DNA from: Altererythrobacter sp. | GTDB lineage: Bacteria; Pseudomonadota; Alphaproteobacteria; Sphingomonadales; Sphingomonadaceae | Length of the DNA: 64,000 nucleotides | NCBI GenBank assembly: GCA_017308255.1 | Contig: JAFKFN010000007.1 | Location: 96,241 to 160,240 of the forward strand | Reading direction: 5' to 3' | Shown here: positions 1-8,139 of the stretch, piece by piece | How positions within the stretch are numbered: position 1 is the first letter of the stretch | How the letters are laid out: each line of letters opens with the position of its first letter | Translations under genes and position numbers: made by a program | The notes under the pieces: generated by a model | What the model was told of the DNA's origin: nothing | The model's database searches: none | Seen by the model: the letters and a program-made list of their open reading frames with translations, nothing else

Positions 1-159
1 ATTTTCGCCGATCAGGATCAGCACCGAAAGATCCGACTGGCGCAGTTCCAGCGGGGCCAGGCGCGTCGCCAGTTCCGCCGCCGTGGCATAGGCGGCGCGG
101 CGCAGCGAATAGCCGGGGAATCCTGGAAGCGGATCGCGCATCGGGGATTGGGTAACCAT
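1..159 (-). CDS. ferC: MarR-family regulator FerC, N-terminal part (runs off the window)
   Basis: Only the first 53 codons are visible; the gene continues left of base 1. The ATG is the complement of 157-159. The visible protein begins MVTQSPMRDPLPGFPGYSLR and runs through a helix-rich segment (AAELATRLAPLELRQSDLSV) that resembles the N-terminal dimerisation helix and first helix of MarR regulators. It is divergent from ferB, and in Sphingobium SYK-6 a MarR-type repressor, FerC, released by hydroxycinnamoyl-CoA, sits at this position. The identification therefore rests mostly on the conserved neighbourhood; the DNA-binding wing is outside the window. Confidence 0.75.
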   Translation of the reverse strand, partial: MVTQSPMRDPLPGFPGYSLRRAAYATAAELATRLAPLELRQSDLSVLILIGEN

Positions 160-182
160 CCCTGTTGTTCTGAGCAATACCG

Positions 183-203
183 ATTGCTATGAGCGATAGC
201 GAT
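183..203. promoter_or_regulatory. Candidate FerC operator (inverted repeat) between ferC and ferB
   Basis: ATTGCTAT at 183-190 is followed after 5 bases by ATAGCGAT at 196-203, a 7-of-8 inverted repeat. It lies in the 86-base gap between the divergent ferC and ferB starts, which is where a MarR repressor of ferBA would have to bind. The repeat is seen; its role as the operator is inferred. Confidence 0.5.
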
Positions 204-245
204 GTGGGTTTCACCCACCGATTTTTTGCAAGGGAGCATTTCATC

Positions 246-1106
246 ATGGCCATGCCGTCGCAACCCGATCCGCGCCCCGAGGCGGAGACCGTTCGTTTCG
301 AAGTGGCGGACGGGATCGCCTGGGTCTGGTTCAACCGGCCGGACAAGCGCAACTGCATGAGCCCCAAGCTCAACCGCCGGATGCTCGAAGTCCTGAACGA
401 GCTGGAGTTCCGCGACGATGTGCAAGTGCTGGTGCTGACCGGAGAGGGCACTTCGTGGTCGGCGGGGATGGACCTGCTCGAATACTTCCGCATGAACGAG
501 GCCCAAGGCATCGGCGCGACCCGCAAGGCGCAGCGCGAAGCATATTCCTGGTGGGAACGCCTGCGCTGGTATGAAAAGGCCACCGTCGGCATGATCAACG
601 GCTGGTGCTTCGGCGGCGCCTATGGCCCGCTGTTCGGCTGCGACCTGGCGTTCTGTTCCGACGACGCGCAGTTCGGCCTGAGCGAGATCAACTGGGCGAT
701 CCTGCCCGGCGGCGGCGCGTCCAAGGTGGCGGCCGAGCTGATGCCGTTCCGCAAGGCGATGTATCACGCGATGATGGGCGAGAACCTGACCGGCAAGCAA
801 GCCGCCGAATGGGGCCTGGTCAACGAATCGCTGCCCGCCGACAAGCTGAAGGAGCGGGTGCTCGAAGTCGCCAATGTGCTGAAGAAGAAGGACACCCACG
901 CGCTGCGCGCCACCAAGTGGGCGATCCGCCGCGTGCGCGAGATGACTTACGACAATGCCGAGGATTACCTGATCCGCGCACAGGAAGCGCTGAACGACTT
1001 CGGTGGCTGGGAAACCCGCCGGGAAGCGACCAAGCAGTTCCTCGATGACAAGACCTTCAAGCCCGGCCTGGGCGCGTTCGACAAGAGCAAGGTGACGAAG
1101 GACTGA
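246..1106 (+). CDS. ferB: Feruloyl-CoA hydratase/lyase (FerB/Ech type)
   Basis: A 286-residue crotonase-fold enzyme that hydrates feruloyl-CoA (or p-coumaroyl- or caffeoyl-CoA) and cleaves the adduct to vanillin (or the matching benzaldehyde) and acetyl-CoA in the cytoplasm. The CoA/oxyanion motif SAGMDLL is at residues 72-78, the second oxyanion glycine pair is in CFGGAYGP near 123, and the catalytic glutamate of the hydroxycinnamoyl-CoA hydratase-lyases is in GLSEINW (Glu147). The tyrosine- and tryptophan-rich stretch YSWWERLRWYE is typical of this subfamily rather than of fatty-acid crotonases. The start at 246 is chosen over an upstream ATG at 189 because AAGGGAG at 230-236 lies 9 bases before it and the family N-terminus fits. 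It is followed by ferA. Confidence 0.93.
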   Translation: MAMPSQPDPRPEAETVRFEVADGIAWVWFNRPDKRNCMSPKLNRRMLEVLNELEFRDDVQVLVLTGEGTSWSAGMDLLEYFRMNEAQGIGATRKAQREAYSWWERLRWYEKATVGMINGWCFGGAYGPLFGCDLAFCSDDAQFGLSEINWAILPGGGASKVAAELMPFRKAMYHAMMGENLTGKQAAEWGLVNESLPADKLKERVLEVANVLKKKDTHALRATKWAIRRVREMTYDNAEDYLIRAQEALNDFGGWETRREATKQFLDDKTFKPGLGAFDKSKVTKD

Positions 1107-1110
1107 AACT

Positions 1111-1221
1111 TCCTCTCCCTAGCGGGAGGGAATTGAGGGGAGGGGGGAGCGAGGGTCTGGCCTTCGCGCAATTCGAGCGTGGTTCGCCCCCACCCGACCC
1201 TCCCCCCTTGAGGGGGAGGGC
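1111..1221. repeat. Two dispersed C/G-rich palindromes between ferB and ferA; the second is terminator-like
   Basis: CTCCC (1115-1119) pairs with GGGAG (1124-1128), and CCCTCCCCC (1198-1206) pairs with GGGGGAGGG (1212-1220) around a 5-base loop and is followed by CTTTTTCG. The stretch 1186-1221 closely matches 61275-61310, where the same unit sits inside a coding sequence. This is therefore a mobile or spreading palindromic repeat rather than a gene-specific terminator, although the T-run after the second hairpin could attenuate ferBA readthrough. Confidence 0.7.
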
Positions 1222-1264
1222 TTTTTCGTTATCACGCCAGCGACTTTTCGCGTGGAGAGCACAG

Positions 1265-3385
1265 ATGACCGAACGGCGTTTCACCAACCAGCAGATCGAC
1301 CGGCTGCTCAGGCCGAAATCGGTCGCCGTGGTCGGCGCGTCGGACCGCACCGGCGCGCTGGGCGCGACGCTGCTCAACAATCTGGTGCAATACGAATTCG
1401 CCGGCGAGATCTATCCGGTGAATCCGAAGCGCGACGAACTGCTCGGCCTCAAGGTCTATCACTCGGTGGAGGAACTGCCCGAGGGGATCGACTGCGCGGT
1501 GCTGGCCATCCCGCGGCCTTTCGTGCTCGACACCGTGCGCCAGCTCGCCGCGCGCAAGTGCGGGGCGGTGGTGATCTATTCCGCCGGGTTCTCCGAAGCC
1601 GGCGAGGAAGGCATGAAGGAGCAGCTGGAGCTGGGCGCCATCGCCGCCGAGCACGGCATGGTCATCGAAGGCCCGAACTGCCTGGGCTGCACCAATTACA
1701 TCGCGCGCGTGCCGCTGACTTTCGTCGAAACCAACATGCGCACGCCGCCCAAGGGCACACGCGCGGTGGGCATCGCCAGCCAGTCGGGCGCTCTGGCCGC
1801 CGTGCTGGCGACGGCGCTGCATCCGCGCGATCTCTACGTCTCCATCTCGGTATCCACCGGCAACGAGGCGGCCAGCGGCGTGGAGGACTATGTCGAATGG
1901 CTGGTCGATGACGAGGATACCCACGTCATCGCCATGTATGTGGAAAGCCTGCGCCGGCCGCAGGCCTTCATCGCCGCCGCCCGCCGCGCCCGCGCCGCCG
2001 GCAAGCCGGTGGTGATGCTGCACCCCGGCAAGTCCGACAAGGCGCAGGCAAGCGCGGCCACGCACACCGGGGCGATGGCCGGCGATTATGCGCTGATGAA
2101 GACCAAGCTGGCCCGCGAAGGGGTGATCTTCGCCGATACGCTGGAAGAGCTGGCGGACATCACCGAGATCGCGCTGCGCTGCAAGGCGCTGCCGGGCGCG
2201 AACATGGCGGTGCTGGGCGAAAGCGGCGCGCTGCGCGGGCTGGCCTTCGATATCGCCGAGGACATCGGGCTGGACCTGATCGACCTCAATGATGACAACA
2301 GCCCGGCGCTGCGCGCACTGCTGCCGGATTTCGTGCCGGTCTCCAACCCCACCGACATCACCGCGCTCGGCCTGTCGGAGCCGGATATCTATACCAAGGT
2401 CCTGACCGCGCTGCTGGAGGACGAACGAGTCGGGTCGGTGGTATCGTCGATCATCCAGTCGGACCCGATCACCAGCGGCATCAAGTTCCCGCACATCATC
2501 AAGGTGCTGGAAGACGGCACTTTTCCCAAGCCGCTGGTGTTCGCCGGTGTGGACGAAGGCGCGAATGTGCCGAAGGAATATATCGACGGGCTGCGCAAGG
2601 TGGGCATCCCTTGGTTCCCGAGCACCGAGCGCGCCTATCGCGCGATCGCCCGGCTGGCCGACCTCGCCAAGCGGGACCTGACCGACCGCAGCGCGCCGCC
2701 GATCGCTGTGCCGGGGCTGGACGCCGTGTCGGGCGTCGTGCCCGAATACAAGGCCAAGGAGCTGCTGAGCCCGCTGGGCATCCCGTTCCCGGAAAGCCGC
2801 TTCGCCGCCAGCGCCGAGGAGGCGGCCACGGCGGCCGAGGCGATCGGCTTCCCGGTGGTGATGAAGGCGCAGGCGGCCGCGCTGGGCCACAAGAGCGACG
2901 CGGGCGGCGTGATCCTCAATCTCAAGAGCGCGGAAGAGGTGCGCGAGGCCTTCACGCGCATCCACGCCAATGTCGGGGCTTACGATACCTCGATCCGGCT
3001 CGACGGCGTGCTGATCGAGAAGATGGGCCGGATGGGCGTGGAGATGATCGTCGGCGCCAAGAACGATCCCCAGTGGGGTCCGGTCGTGCTGGCCGGTTTC
3101 GGCGGGGTCACGGCGGAAATCCTCAAGGACGTGAAGCTGTTCACGCCCGATCTGGACGAGGCGGCGGTGCATCGGGCGCTGCTCGGCCTCAAGCAGGCGC
3201 CGCTGCTCACCGGCTGGCGCGGTTCGCCAGCGCTCGACGTGGCGGCGCTGGCCGCGCTGATCGTGCGGGTGGGGCGGATCATGACGGGCAATCCGGCGAT
3301 CCGCGAGATCGACCTCAATCCGGTGATCGTCCATCCCGAGGGGGAGGGCGTGCTGGCGCTCGACGCGCTGATGCTGGTCGATTGA
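1265..3385 (+). CDS. ferA: Feruloyl-CoA synthetase (ADP-forming acyl-CoA synthetase superfamily)
   Basis: A 706-residue protein of the acetate-CoA ligase (ADP-forming) superfamily, which contains SYK-6 FerA. It activates ferulate and related hydroxycinnamates with ATP and CoA. An N-terminal CoA-binding Rossmann domain starts with SVAVVGASDRTGALG; the succinyl-CoA-ligase-like central domains carry the expected phospho-histidine in ATHTGAM (His267); a C-terminal ATP-grasp domain follows from about residue 480 (GFPVVMKAQAAALGHKSDAGG). This is the single-chain alpha-plus-beta arrangement. The ATG at 1265 has GGAGAG at 1254-1259; upstream in-frame codons run through the repeat and are rejected. 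With ferB immediately upstream this makes a ferBA operon feeding vanillin/vanillate catabolism. Confidence 0.9.
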   Translation: MTERRFTNQQIDRLLRPKSVAVVGASDRTGALGATLLNNLVQYEFAGEIYPVNPKRDELLGLKVYHSVEELPEGIDCAVLAIPRPFVLDTVRQLAARKCGAVVIYSAGFSEAGEEGMKEQLELGAIAAEHGMVIEGPNCLGCTNYIARVPLTFVETNMRTPPKGTRAVGIASQSGALAAVLATALHPRDLYVSISVSTGNEAASGVEDYVEWLVDDEDTHVIAMYVESLRRPQAFIAAARRARAAGKPVVMLHPGKSDKAQASAATHTGAMAGDYALMKTKLAREGVIFADTLEELADITEIALRCKALPGANMAVLGESGALRGLAFDIAEDIGLDLIDLNDDNSPALRALLPDFVPVSNPTDITALGLSEPDIYTKVLTALLEDERVGSVVSSIIQSDPITSGIKFPHIIKVLEDGTFPKPLVFAGVDEGANVPKEYIDGLRKVGIPWFPSTERAYRAIARLADLAKRDLTDRSAPPIAVPGLDAVSGVVPEYKAKELLSPLGIPFPESRFAASAEEAATAAEAIGFPVVMKAQAAALGHKSDAGGVILNLKSAEEVREAFTRIHANVGAYDTSIRLDGVLIEKMGRMGVEMIVGAKNDPQWGPVVLAGFGGVTAEILKDVKLFTPDLDEAAVHRALLGLKQAPLLTGWRGSPALDVAALAALIVRVGRIMTGNPAIREIDLNPVIVHPEGEGVLALDALMLVD

Positions 3386-3473
3386 TCGCATCGGGCCACG
3401 GCCCTTGCCGCGAGGTGCCTTGTGCCTCTAGGCTGAGCGGGCCGGCGGCTCGATCCGCCGTGGGAGGGACGCG

Positions 3474-4388
3474 ATGCGGAAGCTGGCGATAGCCATGAGT
3501 GCCATGATCCTGGCGAACGGCGCGGCCGCGCAGGTGCCGCCCGAGATCGCCGCCAAGGTGCGTGCGGCCGGGCAGGCGATGGACCCTTCGGCGGGAGCGC
3601 TCTACGCGCCGATCTTCGCCGGCAAGGGCCAGGGGGACGTCACCATCACGCGTGACGTGGCCTATGGCGACGATCCGCTGCAGGTGCTCGATCTCTATGT
3701 GCCGCGTGCGGCGGCGGACAAGCCGCGCCCGGTGCTGCTGTTCGTCCATGGCGGCGGGTTCACCCGAGGGGACAAGCACGGCGATTTCTACCCCGACAAC
3801 ATCACGGCCTGGGCCGCCAGCCACGGCATGGTGGGGGTGAACATCAATTACCGCCTGGCTCCGGCCAATCCCTGGCCGGCGGGTGCGAAGGACCTAGCGG
3901 CGGCCATCGCCTGGACGCGGGCGAATATCGCCCGCCATGGCGGCGATCCCGATCGCATCATCCTGTGGGGCCATTCCGCCGGCGCCAACCATGTGGCGGA
4001 CTATGTCGGCCACAAGGAACTGCACGGGGCGGAGGCTGCGGGCGTGAAAGGGGCGGTGCTGCTTTCGCCGTTCTACGCGCCGGAAGCGGGCGAGCAGCCC
4101 CATGCCTATTACGGTTCCGACGCCGATGTGCAGGCCGCCGGCGCCGCGATCGATCGGTTGGAGGCATCGGGGGTGCCGCTGTTCCTCGGCTATGCCCAAT
4201 TCGACCCGGAACCGATGCGTCAATTCGCCCTGAGCGCGATAGGGCGCCTGTGCCGCGATGGCGGCCGCGCCTGCCCCGCCAGCGTGGACCTGCCGGACCA
4301 CAACCATTTCACCGAAGGCATGGCCGTGGGCACCGACGATGTCTCGCTGTCCGGCCCGGTGCTGCGCTGGATCGAAGCGTTGCGCTGA
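3474..4388 (+). CDS. Secreted alpha/beta hydrolase (esterase-like)
   Basis: A 304-residue protein with a signal peptide (MRKLAIAMSAMILANGAAAQ, cleavage near 20), so probably periplasmic. It has the esterase/lipase layout: oxyanion motif HGGGF near residue 92, the lid-adjacent NINYRLAP segment, the nucleophile elbow GHSAG (Ser168), an acid near FDPEP and a C-terminal DHNHF histidine. Kynurenine-formamidase-like and hormone-sensitive-lipase-like esterases share this pattern. GGGAGG at 3462-3467 supports the start. Its position behind ferBA makes a role in releasing hydroxycinnamates from esters possible, but nothing in the sequence proves the substrate. Confidence 0.8.
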   Translation: MRKLAIAMSAMILANGAAAQVPPEIAAKVRAAGQAMDPSAGALYAPIFAGKGQGDVTITRDVAYGDDPLQVLDLYVPRAAADKPRPVLLFVHGGGFTRGDKHGDFYPDNITAWAASHGMVGVNINYRLAPANPWPAGAKDLAAAIAWTRANIARHGGDPDRIILWGHSAGANHVADYVGHKELHGAEAAGVKGAVLLSPFYAPEAGEQPHAYYGSDADVQAAGAAIDRLEASGVPLFLGYAQFDPEPMRQFALSAIGRLCRDGGRACPASVDLPDHNHFTEGMAVGTDDVSLSGPVLRWIEALR

Positions 4389-4402
4389 AACGGGGCGCCC
4401 GG

Positions 4403-4484
4403 CGCGATCCAGGGCGGCAGAGCCATACGCTCTGGATCGGTTGGCCTTTGGCCAGCTTCGCTTCCGCTATGCTCGCAATGATGA
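4403..4484. repeat. Dispersed CGTCATTGCGAGCG-type repeat, diverged copy
   Basis: This is a degenerate copy of the repeat seen at 15244, 33729, 39936, 45224, 61857 and 63950. The right arm (GCTTCGCTTCCGCTATGCTCGCAATGATGA, split here as GCTTCGCTTCCGC then TATGCTCGCAATG) is recognisable and the left arm is eroded. It shares the variant 'TTGGCC TTTGGCCAGC' centre with the copy at 61857. It fills the gap between two convergent genes. Confidence 0.6.
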
Positions 4485-4517
4485 TTCAAAGGTAGGCGAT
4501 CACGCTCTTTGCCCGCT

Positions 4518-5621
4518 TCAGGCGAACAGGTCCGCAAGCTCGCTCGCCGGGCCGAGCACGTCGCCCGGCGTCATCATCGTATTGCTGGCGAAGGCGATGG
4601 CGAGGCCGGGGTCGGGATAGATGACCAGCACCGCGCGCCCGCCGGGCGTGCCGCCGGCGTGGTGCCAGCGCAGGCGGCCGCTCGCATCGCGGTCTACTCT
4701 CCAACCGAGGCCGAGCGGGGGGCTGCCGGCCGTCGCCTCGGTCAGCGGCGTGAACAGCAGCGCGCGTTGCCTGGCGCTGATCCGCGCGTGCGGACCTTCG
4801 AGATGCGAGGCGCCGAAACGGGCGAGATCGGGCATCGCCATCAGCAGGCCGGCGCCGGCCCAGCAGAACGCCGCACTGCTCAGCGTCACATTGGCATAGC
4901 CACCCCTGAGCCTGGGCGGCGCGGCGCCGGGTGTGCGGGCGGCCATGAATTCGACCTCCCGCGCCGAGTGATAGCCGCTGGCGCGCATCGGCACGACATC
5001 CAGCACATCGTCGGCCACGAGGCTCGGCAGGCCGAAGGGACGGGCGATCTCGTCCTCCACGAGCTGGAGGAAGCCGGTGGCCGCAGCCGCTTCCATGACC
5101 ATGGAGGCGAGCGTGTAGCCGAACGAGGAATAGCTGACTTGCGTGCCCGGTTCGGCCACCAGCGGATCATCGATGAACAGCGCGAGAATGGCGTCGCGGC
5201 CGGTGTAGCGCCGCTGGAGGATCGACCCACCGGGGGCCCGGGCATCGAAATCGCTGGGCAGATAATGGCGCACGCCGCCGCGATGGGTCAGCAACTGGCG
5301 CAAGGTGGTCCGGCGATGATGCTCGGGTAGGTCCGGCAGCCAGTAGGCGATCGCGCTGTCGAGGTCGACCAGCCCGCGCGAGACGAGCCGGGCGGCAAGG
5401 GTCGCGGTGATCGCCTTGCTCACCGATCCGAGGCGGAAGAGATGATCGCACTGCGCGGGCACGGCCAGCTCGAGATTCGCCTGGCCCAGCGCGGCGGACC
5501 ACACCGGCCCATCGGCTCCGGCCACCGCCAGCGACAAGGCGGGCGCCGGCTGAGCCTGGTGAAAGGCACGCGCCCATACGTCCGCCTGTCCGGCCCGATC
5601 CACGGCTTTGTGTCTTAGCAT
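4518..5621 (-). CDS. Serine hydrolase of the beta-lactamase / class C penicillin-binding-protein family
   Basis: A 367-residue serine hydrolase. The SxxK catalytic motif is SVSK at residues 66-69 and the second motif, Y-x-N in true beta-lactamases, is YSS at 164-166. The C-terminal HHAGGTPGG replaces the KTG triad. This combination is typical of esterase or D-aminopeptidase-like members of the family, not of an antibiotic-resistance enzyme. I see no signal peptide, so it may be cytoplasmic. It follows gcdH by 42 bases on the same strand and may be cotranscribed. No Shine-Dalgarno sequence is visible before the ATG at 5621, and a palindrome overlaps that codon, so the start is uncertain. Confidence 0.8.
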   Translation of the reverse strand: MLRHKAVDRAGQADVWARAFHQAQPAPALSLAVAGADGPVWSAALGQANLELAVPAQCDHLFRLGSVSKAITATLAARLVSRGLVDLDSAIAYWLPDLPEHHRRTTLRQLLTHRGGVRHYLPSDFDARAPGGSILQRRYTGRDAILALFIDDPLVAEPGTQVSYSSFGYTLASMVMEAAAATGFLQLVEDEIARPFGLPSLVADDVLDVVPMRASGYHSAREVEFMAARTPGAAPPRLRGGYANVTLSSAAFCWAGAGLLMAMPDLARFGASHLEGPHARISARQRALLFTPLTEATAGSPPLGLGWRVDRDASGRLRWHHAGGTPGGRAVLVIYPDPGLAIAFASNTMMTPGDVLGPASELADLFA

Positions 5622-5637
5622 AGCAATACACTAAGAC
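5612..5637. promoter_or_regulatory. Perfect 7-bp inverted repeat spanning the start of the serine hydrolase gene
   Basis: GTCTTAG at 5612-5618 and CTAAGAC at 5631-5637 flank a 12-base spacer that contains the start codon (complement of 5619-5621). It could be an operator or an mRNA hairpin that hides the initiation region. The symmetry is seen; the function is not known. Confidence 0.4.
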
Positions 5638-5663
5638 GCCTGAGGTGCCGGATCAATCCCGTT

Positions 5664-6848
5664 TCAGAAGGCGGCGATCCCGGTGATCGCGCGGCCGAGG
5701 ATCAGGGCGTGCACGTCATGCGTGCCTTCATAGGTGTTGACTGTCTCCAGGTTCAGCATGTGGCGGATCACCTGGTATTCCTCGGAAATGCCGTTGCCGC
5801 CGTGCATGTCGCGCGCCCAGCGGGCGATCTCCAGCGCCTTGCCGGCATTGTTGCGCTTGACCACACTGATCATTTCCGGGGCGAAGTGGTCTTCGTCCAT
5901 CAATCGGCCGACGCGCAAGGACGCCTGGAGGCCCAGCGCGATCTCCGTCGCCATGTCGGCGAGCTTCTTCTGGTAGAGCTGATTGGCGGCCAGCGGCTTG
6001 CCGAACTGCTTGCGGTCCAGCCCATAGCCGCGCGCGGCGGCCAGGCAGAACTCGGCCGCGCCCAGACAGCCCCATGAAATGCCATAGCGCGCGCGGTTGA
6101 GGCAGCTGAACGGGCCTTTCATCCCCTCCGCGCCGGGCAGCAGGGCTTCCGGCCCCACTTTCACGTCGTCCATCACGATCATGCCCGTGGTGCTGGCGCG
6201 CAGGCTCAGCTTGCCTTCGATGGTGGGGGCCGAAAGGCCGGGCAGCCCCTTGTCGAGCAGGAAGCCGCGGATCGCCCCGCCATGCGCCTCGCTTTTGGCC
6301 CAGACCACGAAGACATCGGCGAAGGGCGCATTGGTGATCCAGGTCTTGCTGCCGGAAAGGCGGAAGCCGTCACCATCCTGCCGGGCCACGGTACGCATCG
6401 AGGCCGGGTCCGAGCCGGCGTCGGGCTCCGTCAGACCGAAGCAGCCGATCAGCTCGCCGCGCGCGAGGGCGGGCAGGTATTGCGCCTTCTGCGCGTCGGA
6501 GCCGTAGGCATGCACCGGGTACATCACGAGGCTGGACTGGACCGAAGCCATGGAGCGATAGCCGGAATCGACCCGTTCGATTTCCCGCGCGACCAGGCCA
6601 TAGGCGACATAGCCCGCCCCGGCACCGCCGAACTCCTGCGGCACGGTGACGCCGAGGAGCCCCGCCTGGCCCATCAGCGGAAACAGCTCTGGCGCGGTGC
6701 GCTCGTCCCGGAAGGCTTCGATCACGCGCGGTTGCAGCACGCCTTGCGCGAAACCGTGGGCGGCCTCGCGGATCATCCGCTCTTCCTCCGTAAGCTGGGC
6801 GTCCAGGTTCAGCGGATCGGCCCAGTCGAAAGGCGCCATCTCGGCCAT
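5664..6848 (-). CDS. gcdH: Glutaryl-CoA dehydrogenase
   Basis: A 394-residue FAD acyl-CoA dehydrogenase that oxidises and decarboxylates glutaryl-CoA to crotonyl-CoA in lysine, tryptophan or aromatic-derived glutarate degradation. The GcdH-specific segment [20 protein letters not shown] is present, as are the FAD/substrate motif [14 protein letters not shown] and the C-terminal catalytic-base region [20 protein letters not shown], with Glu374 as the base. The length matches the family (about 390-400). GGAAGGAGAG precedes the ATG at 6848. The serine hydrolase lies directly downstream. Confidence 0.93.
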   Translation of the reverse strand: MAEMAPFDWADPLNLDAQLTEEERMIREAAHGFAQGVLQPRVIEAFRDERTAPELFPLMGQAGLLGVTVPQEFGGAGAGYVAYGLVAREIERVDSGYRSMASVQSSLVMYPVHAYGSDAQKAQYLPALARGELIGCFGLTEPDAGSDPASMRTVARQDGDGFRLSGSKTWITNAPFADVFVVWAKSEAHGGAIRGFLLDKGLPGLSAPTIEGKLSLRASTTGMIVMDDVKVGPEALLPGAEGMKGPFSCLNRARYGISWGCLGAAEFCLAAARGYGLDRKQFGKPLAANQLYQKKLADMATEIALGLQASLRVGRLMDEDHFAPEMISVVKRNNAGKALEIARWARDMHGGNGISEEYQVIRHMLNLETVNTYEGTHDVHALILGRAITGIAAF

Positions 6849-6869
6849 GACACTCTCCTTCCGAGCGGA

Positions 6870-6913
6870 TGTTAAAGCGGGATCGCTTCGGTTGGAATGC
6901 TCGCAATGACGAA
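6870..6913. repeat. Remnant of the CATTGCGAGCG-type dispersed repeat
   Basis: The end CTCGCAATGACGAA at about 6900-6913 is the right terminus of the repeat family seen at 15244 and 33729; the left arm is missing. It lies upstream of gcdH. Confidence 0.4.
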
Positions 6914-6961
6914 CAACGGGAGTAGCCGAGCGCGGGGACGCGCGGCGCGGGTTGCCGCGTT

Positions 6962-7345
6962 CTACGCGCGGATTCTGACGCGCCGTTCGACGGCTTCCTG
7001 GAGGACGGCGATCAGCTTGTCAGGGGGGCAGGGCTTGGTGCACGCCCAGGCATCCGGATAGCGTTCCGTCACCTCCGGGGGCGTGACGTGTCCCGAATGG
7101 AAGATCAGGGGAACCCCGGCTTCCGCCAAGGCATCCGCCAGCGGGAACACCTCGCCGTCGCTGGTATAGACGTCCAGGATCGCGGCGTCGGGCATGTCGG
7201 CCTCGATCGCGCGGAAGGCGCTGCGTTTGTCGGCAAAGGGCCCTTCCAGGGCGTAGCCGAGATCTTCCACGGTCTCCGAGAGGTCGAGAGCGATGATGAA
7301 CTCATCCTCCACGATCAGCACCACGGGCCTTTGCGCCAATGTCAT
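6962..7345 (-). CDS. Single-domain response regulator (receiver only)
   Basis: A 127-residue CheY-like receiver with no output domain. It has the acidic pair in IVEDE, the phospho-acceptor Asp in [11 protein letters not shown] (near 56), the switch serine in IFHSGH and the conserved lysine in CTKPC, so it should be phosphorylated. Stand-alone receivers of this type are common in Sphingomonadales as phosphate sinks or partners of HWE/HisKA2 kinases; no kinase is encoded nearby. The ATG at 7345 is preferred to an in-frame TTG at 7351. Confidence 0.85.
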   Translation of the reverse strand: MTLAQRPVVLIVEDEFIIALDLSETVEDLGYALEGPFADKRSAFRAIEADMPDAAILDVYTSDGEVFPLADALAEAGVPLIFHSGHVTPPEVTERYPDAWACTKPCPPDKLIAVLQEAVERRVRIRA

Positions 7346-7417
7346 TCGCAATGCGCTTTCCGAAGCGAAGGGTACTCGCGGATAACAGAGAAATCGCCGA
7401 ATCGGTTCCCGGCCGGT

Positions 7418-7981
7418 CTACAGCTTGCCGAACTTCGCCTCGTAGCCGGCGGTGTCGCCGGTGGAGAGGAAGCGCGCCTGCTCGATCCACGAATCGCGCC
7501 GGATCCGCCCGGCGAACCGGCCGAGCTTCTCGTCGATGTGGTCGATCTCGGCATCGGTCCATGAGGCGATCTGATCGAAGCGCGTGACGCCAAGTGTGTG
7601 CAGTTGATCCACCAGCTTGGGCCCGATCCCCTTGATGCGCGTCAGGTCATCCTCCTCCAGCCCGGGGGCGGCAGGGGCCGTAGCGGCAGAGGTAGCATCA
7701 GGGGTGGCGGGGGCGGCAGACACGGGAGCAGCCGCCGCGGCGATGGCTTCGCCCACGCCGGCCAGCCCTTCGGGAGTCACCGGCGGGACATCGGGCGCGG
7801 CGGAAGCGGGCGGGGCATCGATCAGAGCCTGGTTGCGCTGGGCCGGGCCCGCGCTTTCGTCCGGACGCGTGATGGCCACCCTGGTGCGCCGCCCGGAGGC
7901 GAACAGCCACCATGCGACGATCAGCCCGACCAGCAAGGCCAGGACCAGGAATATCCAGTTATCCCGCACCAGTTCAACCAT
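7418..7981 (-). CDS. Membrane-anchored helix-hairpin-helix protein
   Basis: A 187-residue protein. Residues 8-27 (NWIFLVLALLVGLIVAWWLF) form one transmembrane helix, followed by an Ala/Pro-rich linker. A C-terminal domain from about residue 112 (DLTRIKGIGPKLVDQLHTLGVTRFDQIASW) is a helix-hairpin-helix fold of the kind annotated as 'predicted 5' DNA nuclease, flap-endonuclease-1-like'. It lacks any catalytic nuclease domain, so a DNA- or protein-binding role is more likely. AGGGAG precedes the ATG at 7981, and the upstream tiny ORF overlaps it by 8 bases, suggesting translational coupling. Confidence 0.7.
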   Translation of the reverse strand: MVELVRDNWIFLVLALLVGLIVAWWLFASGRRTRVAITRPDESAGPAQRNQALIDAPPASAAPDVPPVTPEGLAGVGEAIAAAAAPVSAAPATPDATSAATAPAAPGLEEDDLTRIKGIGPKLVDQLHTLGVTRFDQIASWTDAEIDHIDEKLGRFAGRIRRDSWIEQARFLSTGDTAGYEAKFGKL

Positions 7982-8087
7982 CCGTCTCGCTCCCTTTGCG
8001 CCGGCCTTTCCACAGCAGCCATCCAAGCGCCAGGCCCGCCGCATAGGCGACGAGCATCAGCACGGTAAGCTCCATCCAGATCGGCAT
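7974..8087 (-). CDS. 37-residue single-pass membrane protein upstream of the HhH protein
   Basis: A short ORF beginning MPIWMELTVLMLVAYAAGLA with one clear transmembrane helix (about 5-25) and a basic tail (KGRRKGSETDG). Its TGA overlaps the start of the helix-hairpin-helix gene (ATGGTTGA), an arrangement typical of real coupled genes. No good Shine-Dalgarno sequence is visible before the ATG at 8087, and I recognise no family, so it could also be a leader ORF for the next gene. Confidence 0.5.
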   Translation of the reverse strand: MPIWMELTVLMLVAYAAGLALGWLLWKGRRKGSETDG

Positions 8088-8139
8088 TGGGAAGTCTTAC
8101 GGTTCGCGCAGGCGGATTGGCAATGTTTCTGCGCGGTTT

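Noticed and set aside
1232-3391. 719-codon minus-strand frame opposite ferA
   Set aside because: High GC content keeps the frame open; its composition (Arg, His, Gln and Ala) and lack of motifs mark it as a shadow of ferA.
4518-5621. Class C beta-lactamase conferring antibiotic resistance
   Set aside because: It has SxxK but YSS in place of YxN and HAGG in place of KTG, and no export signal; it fits the esterase/peptidase branch.
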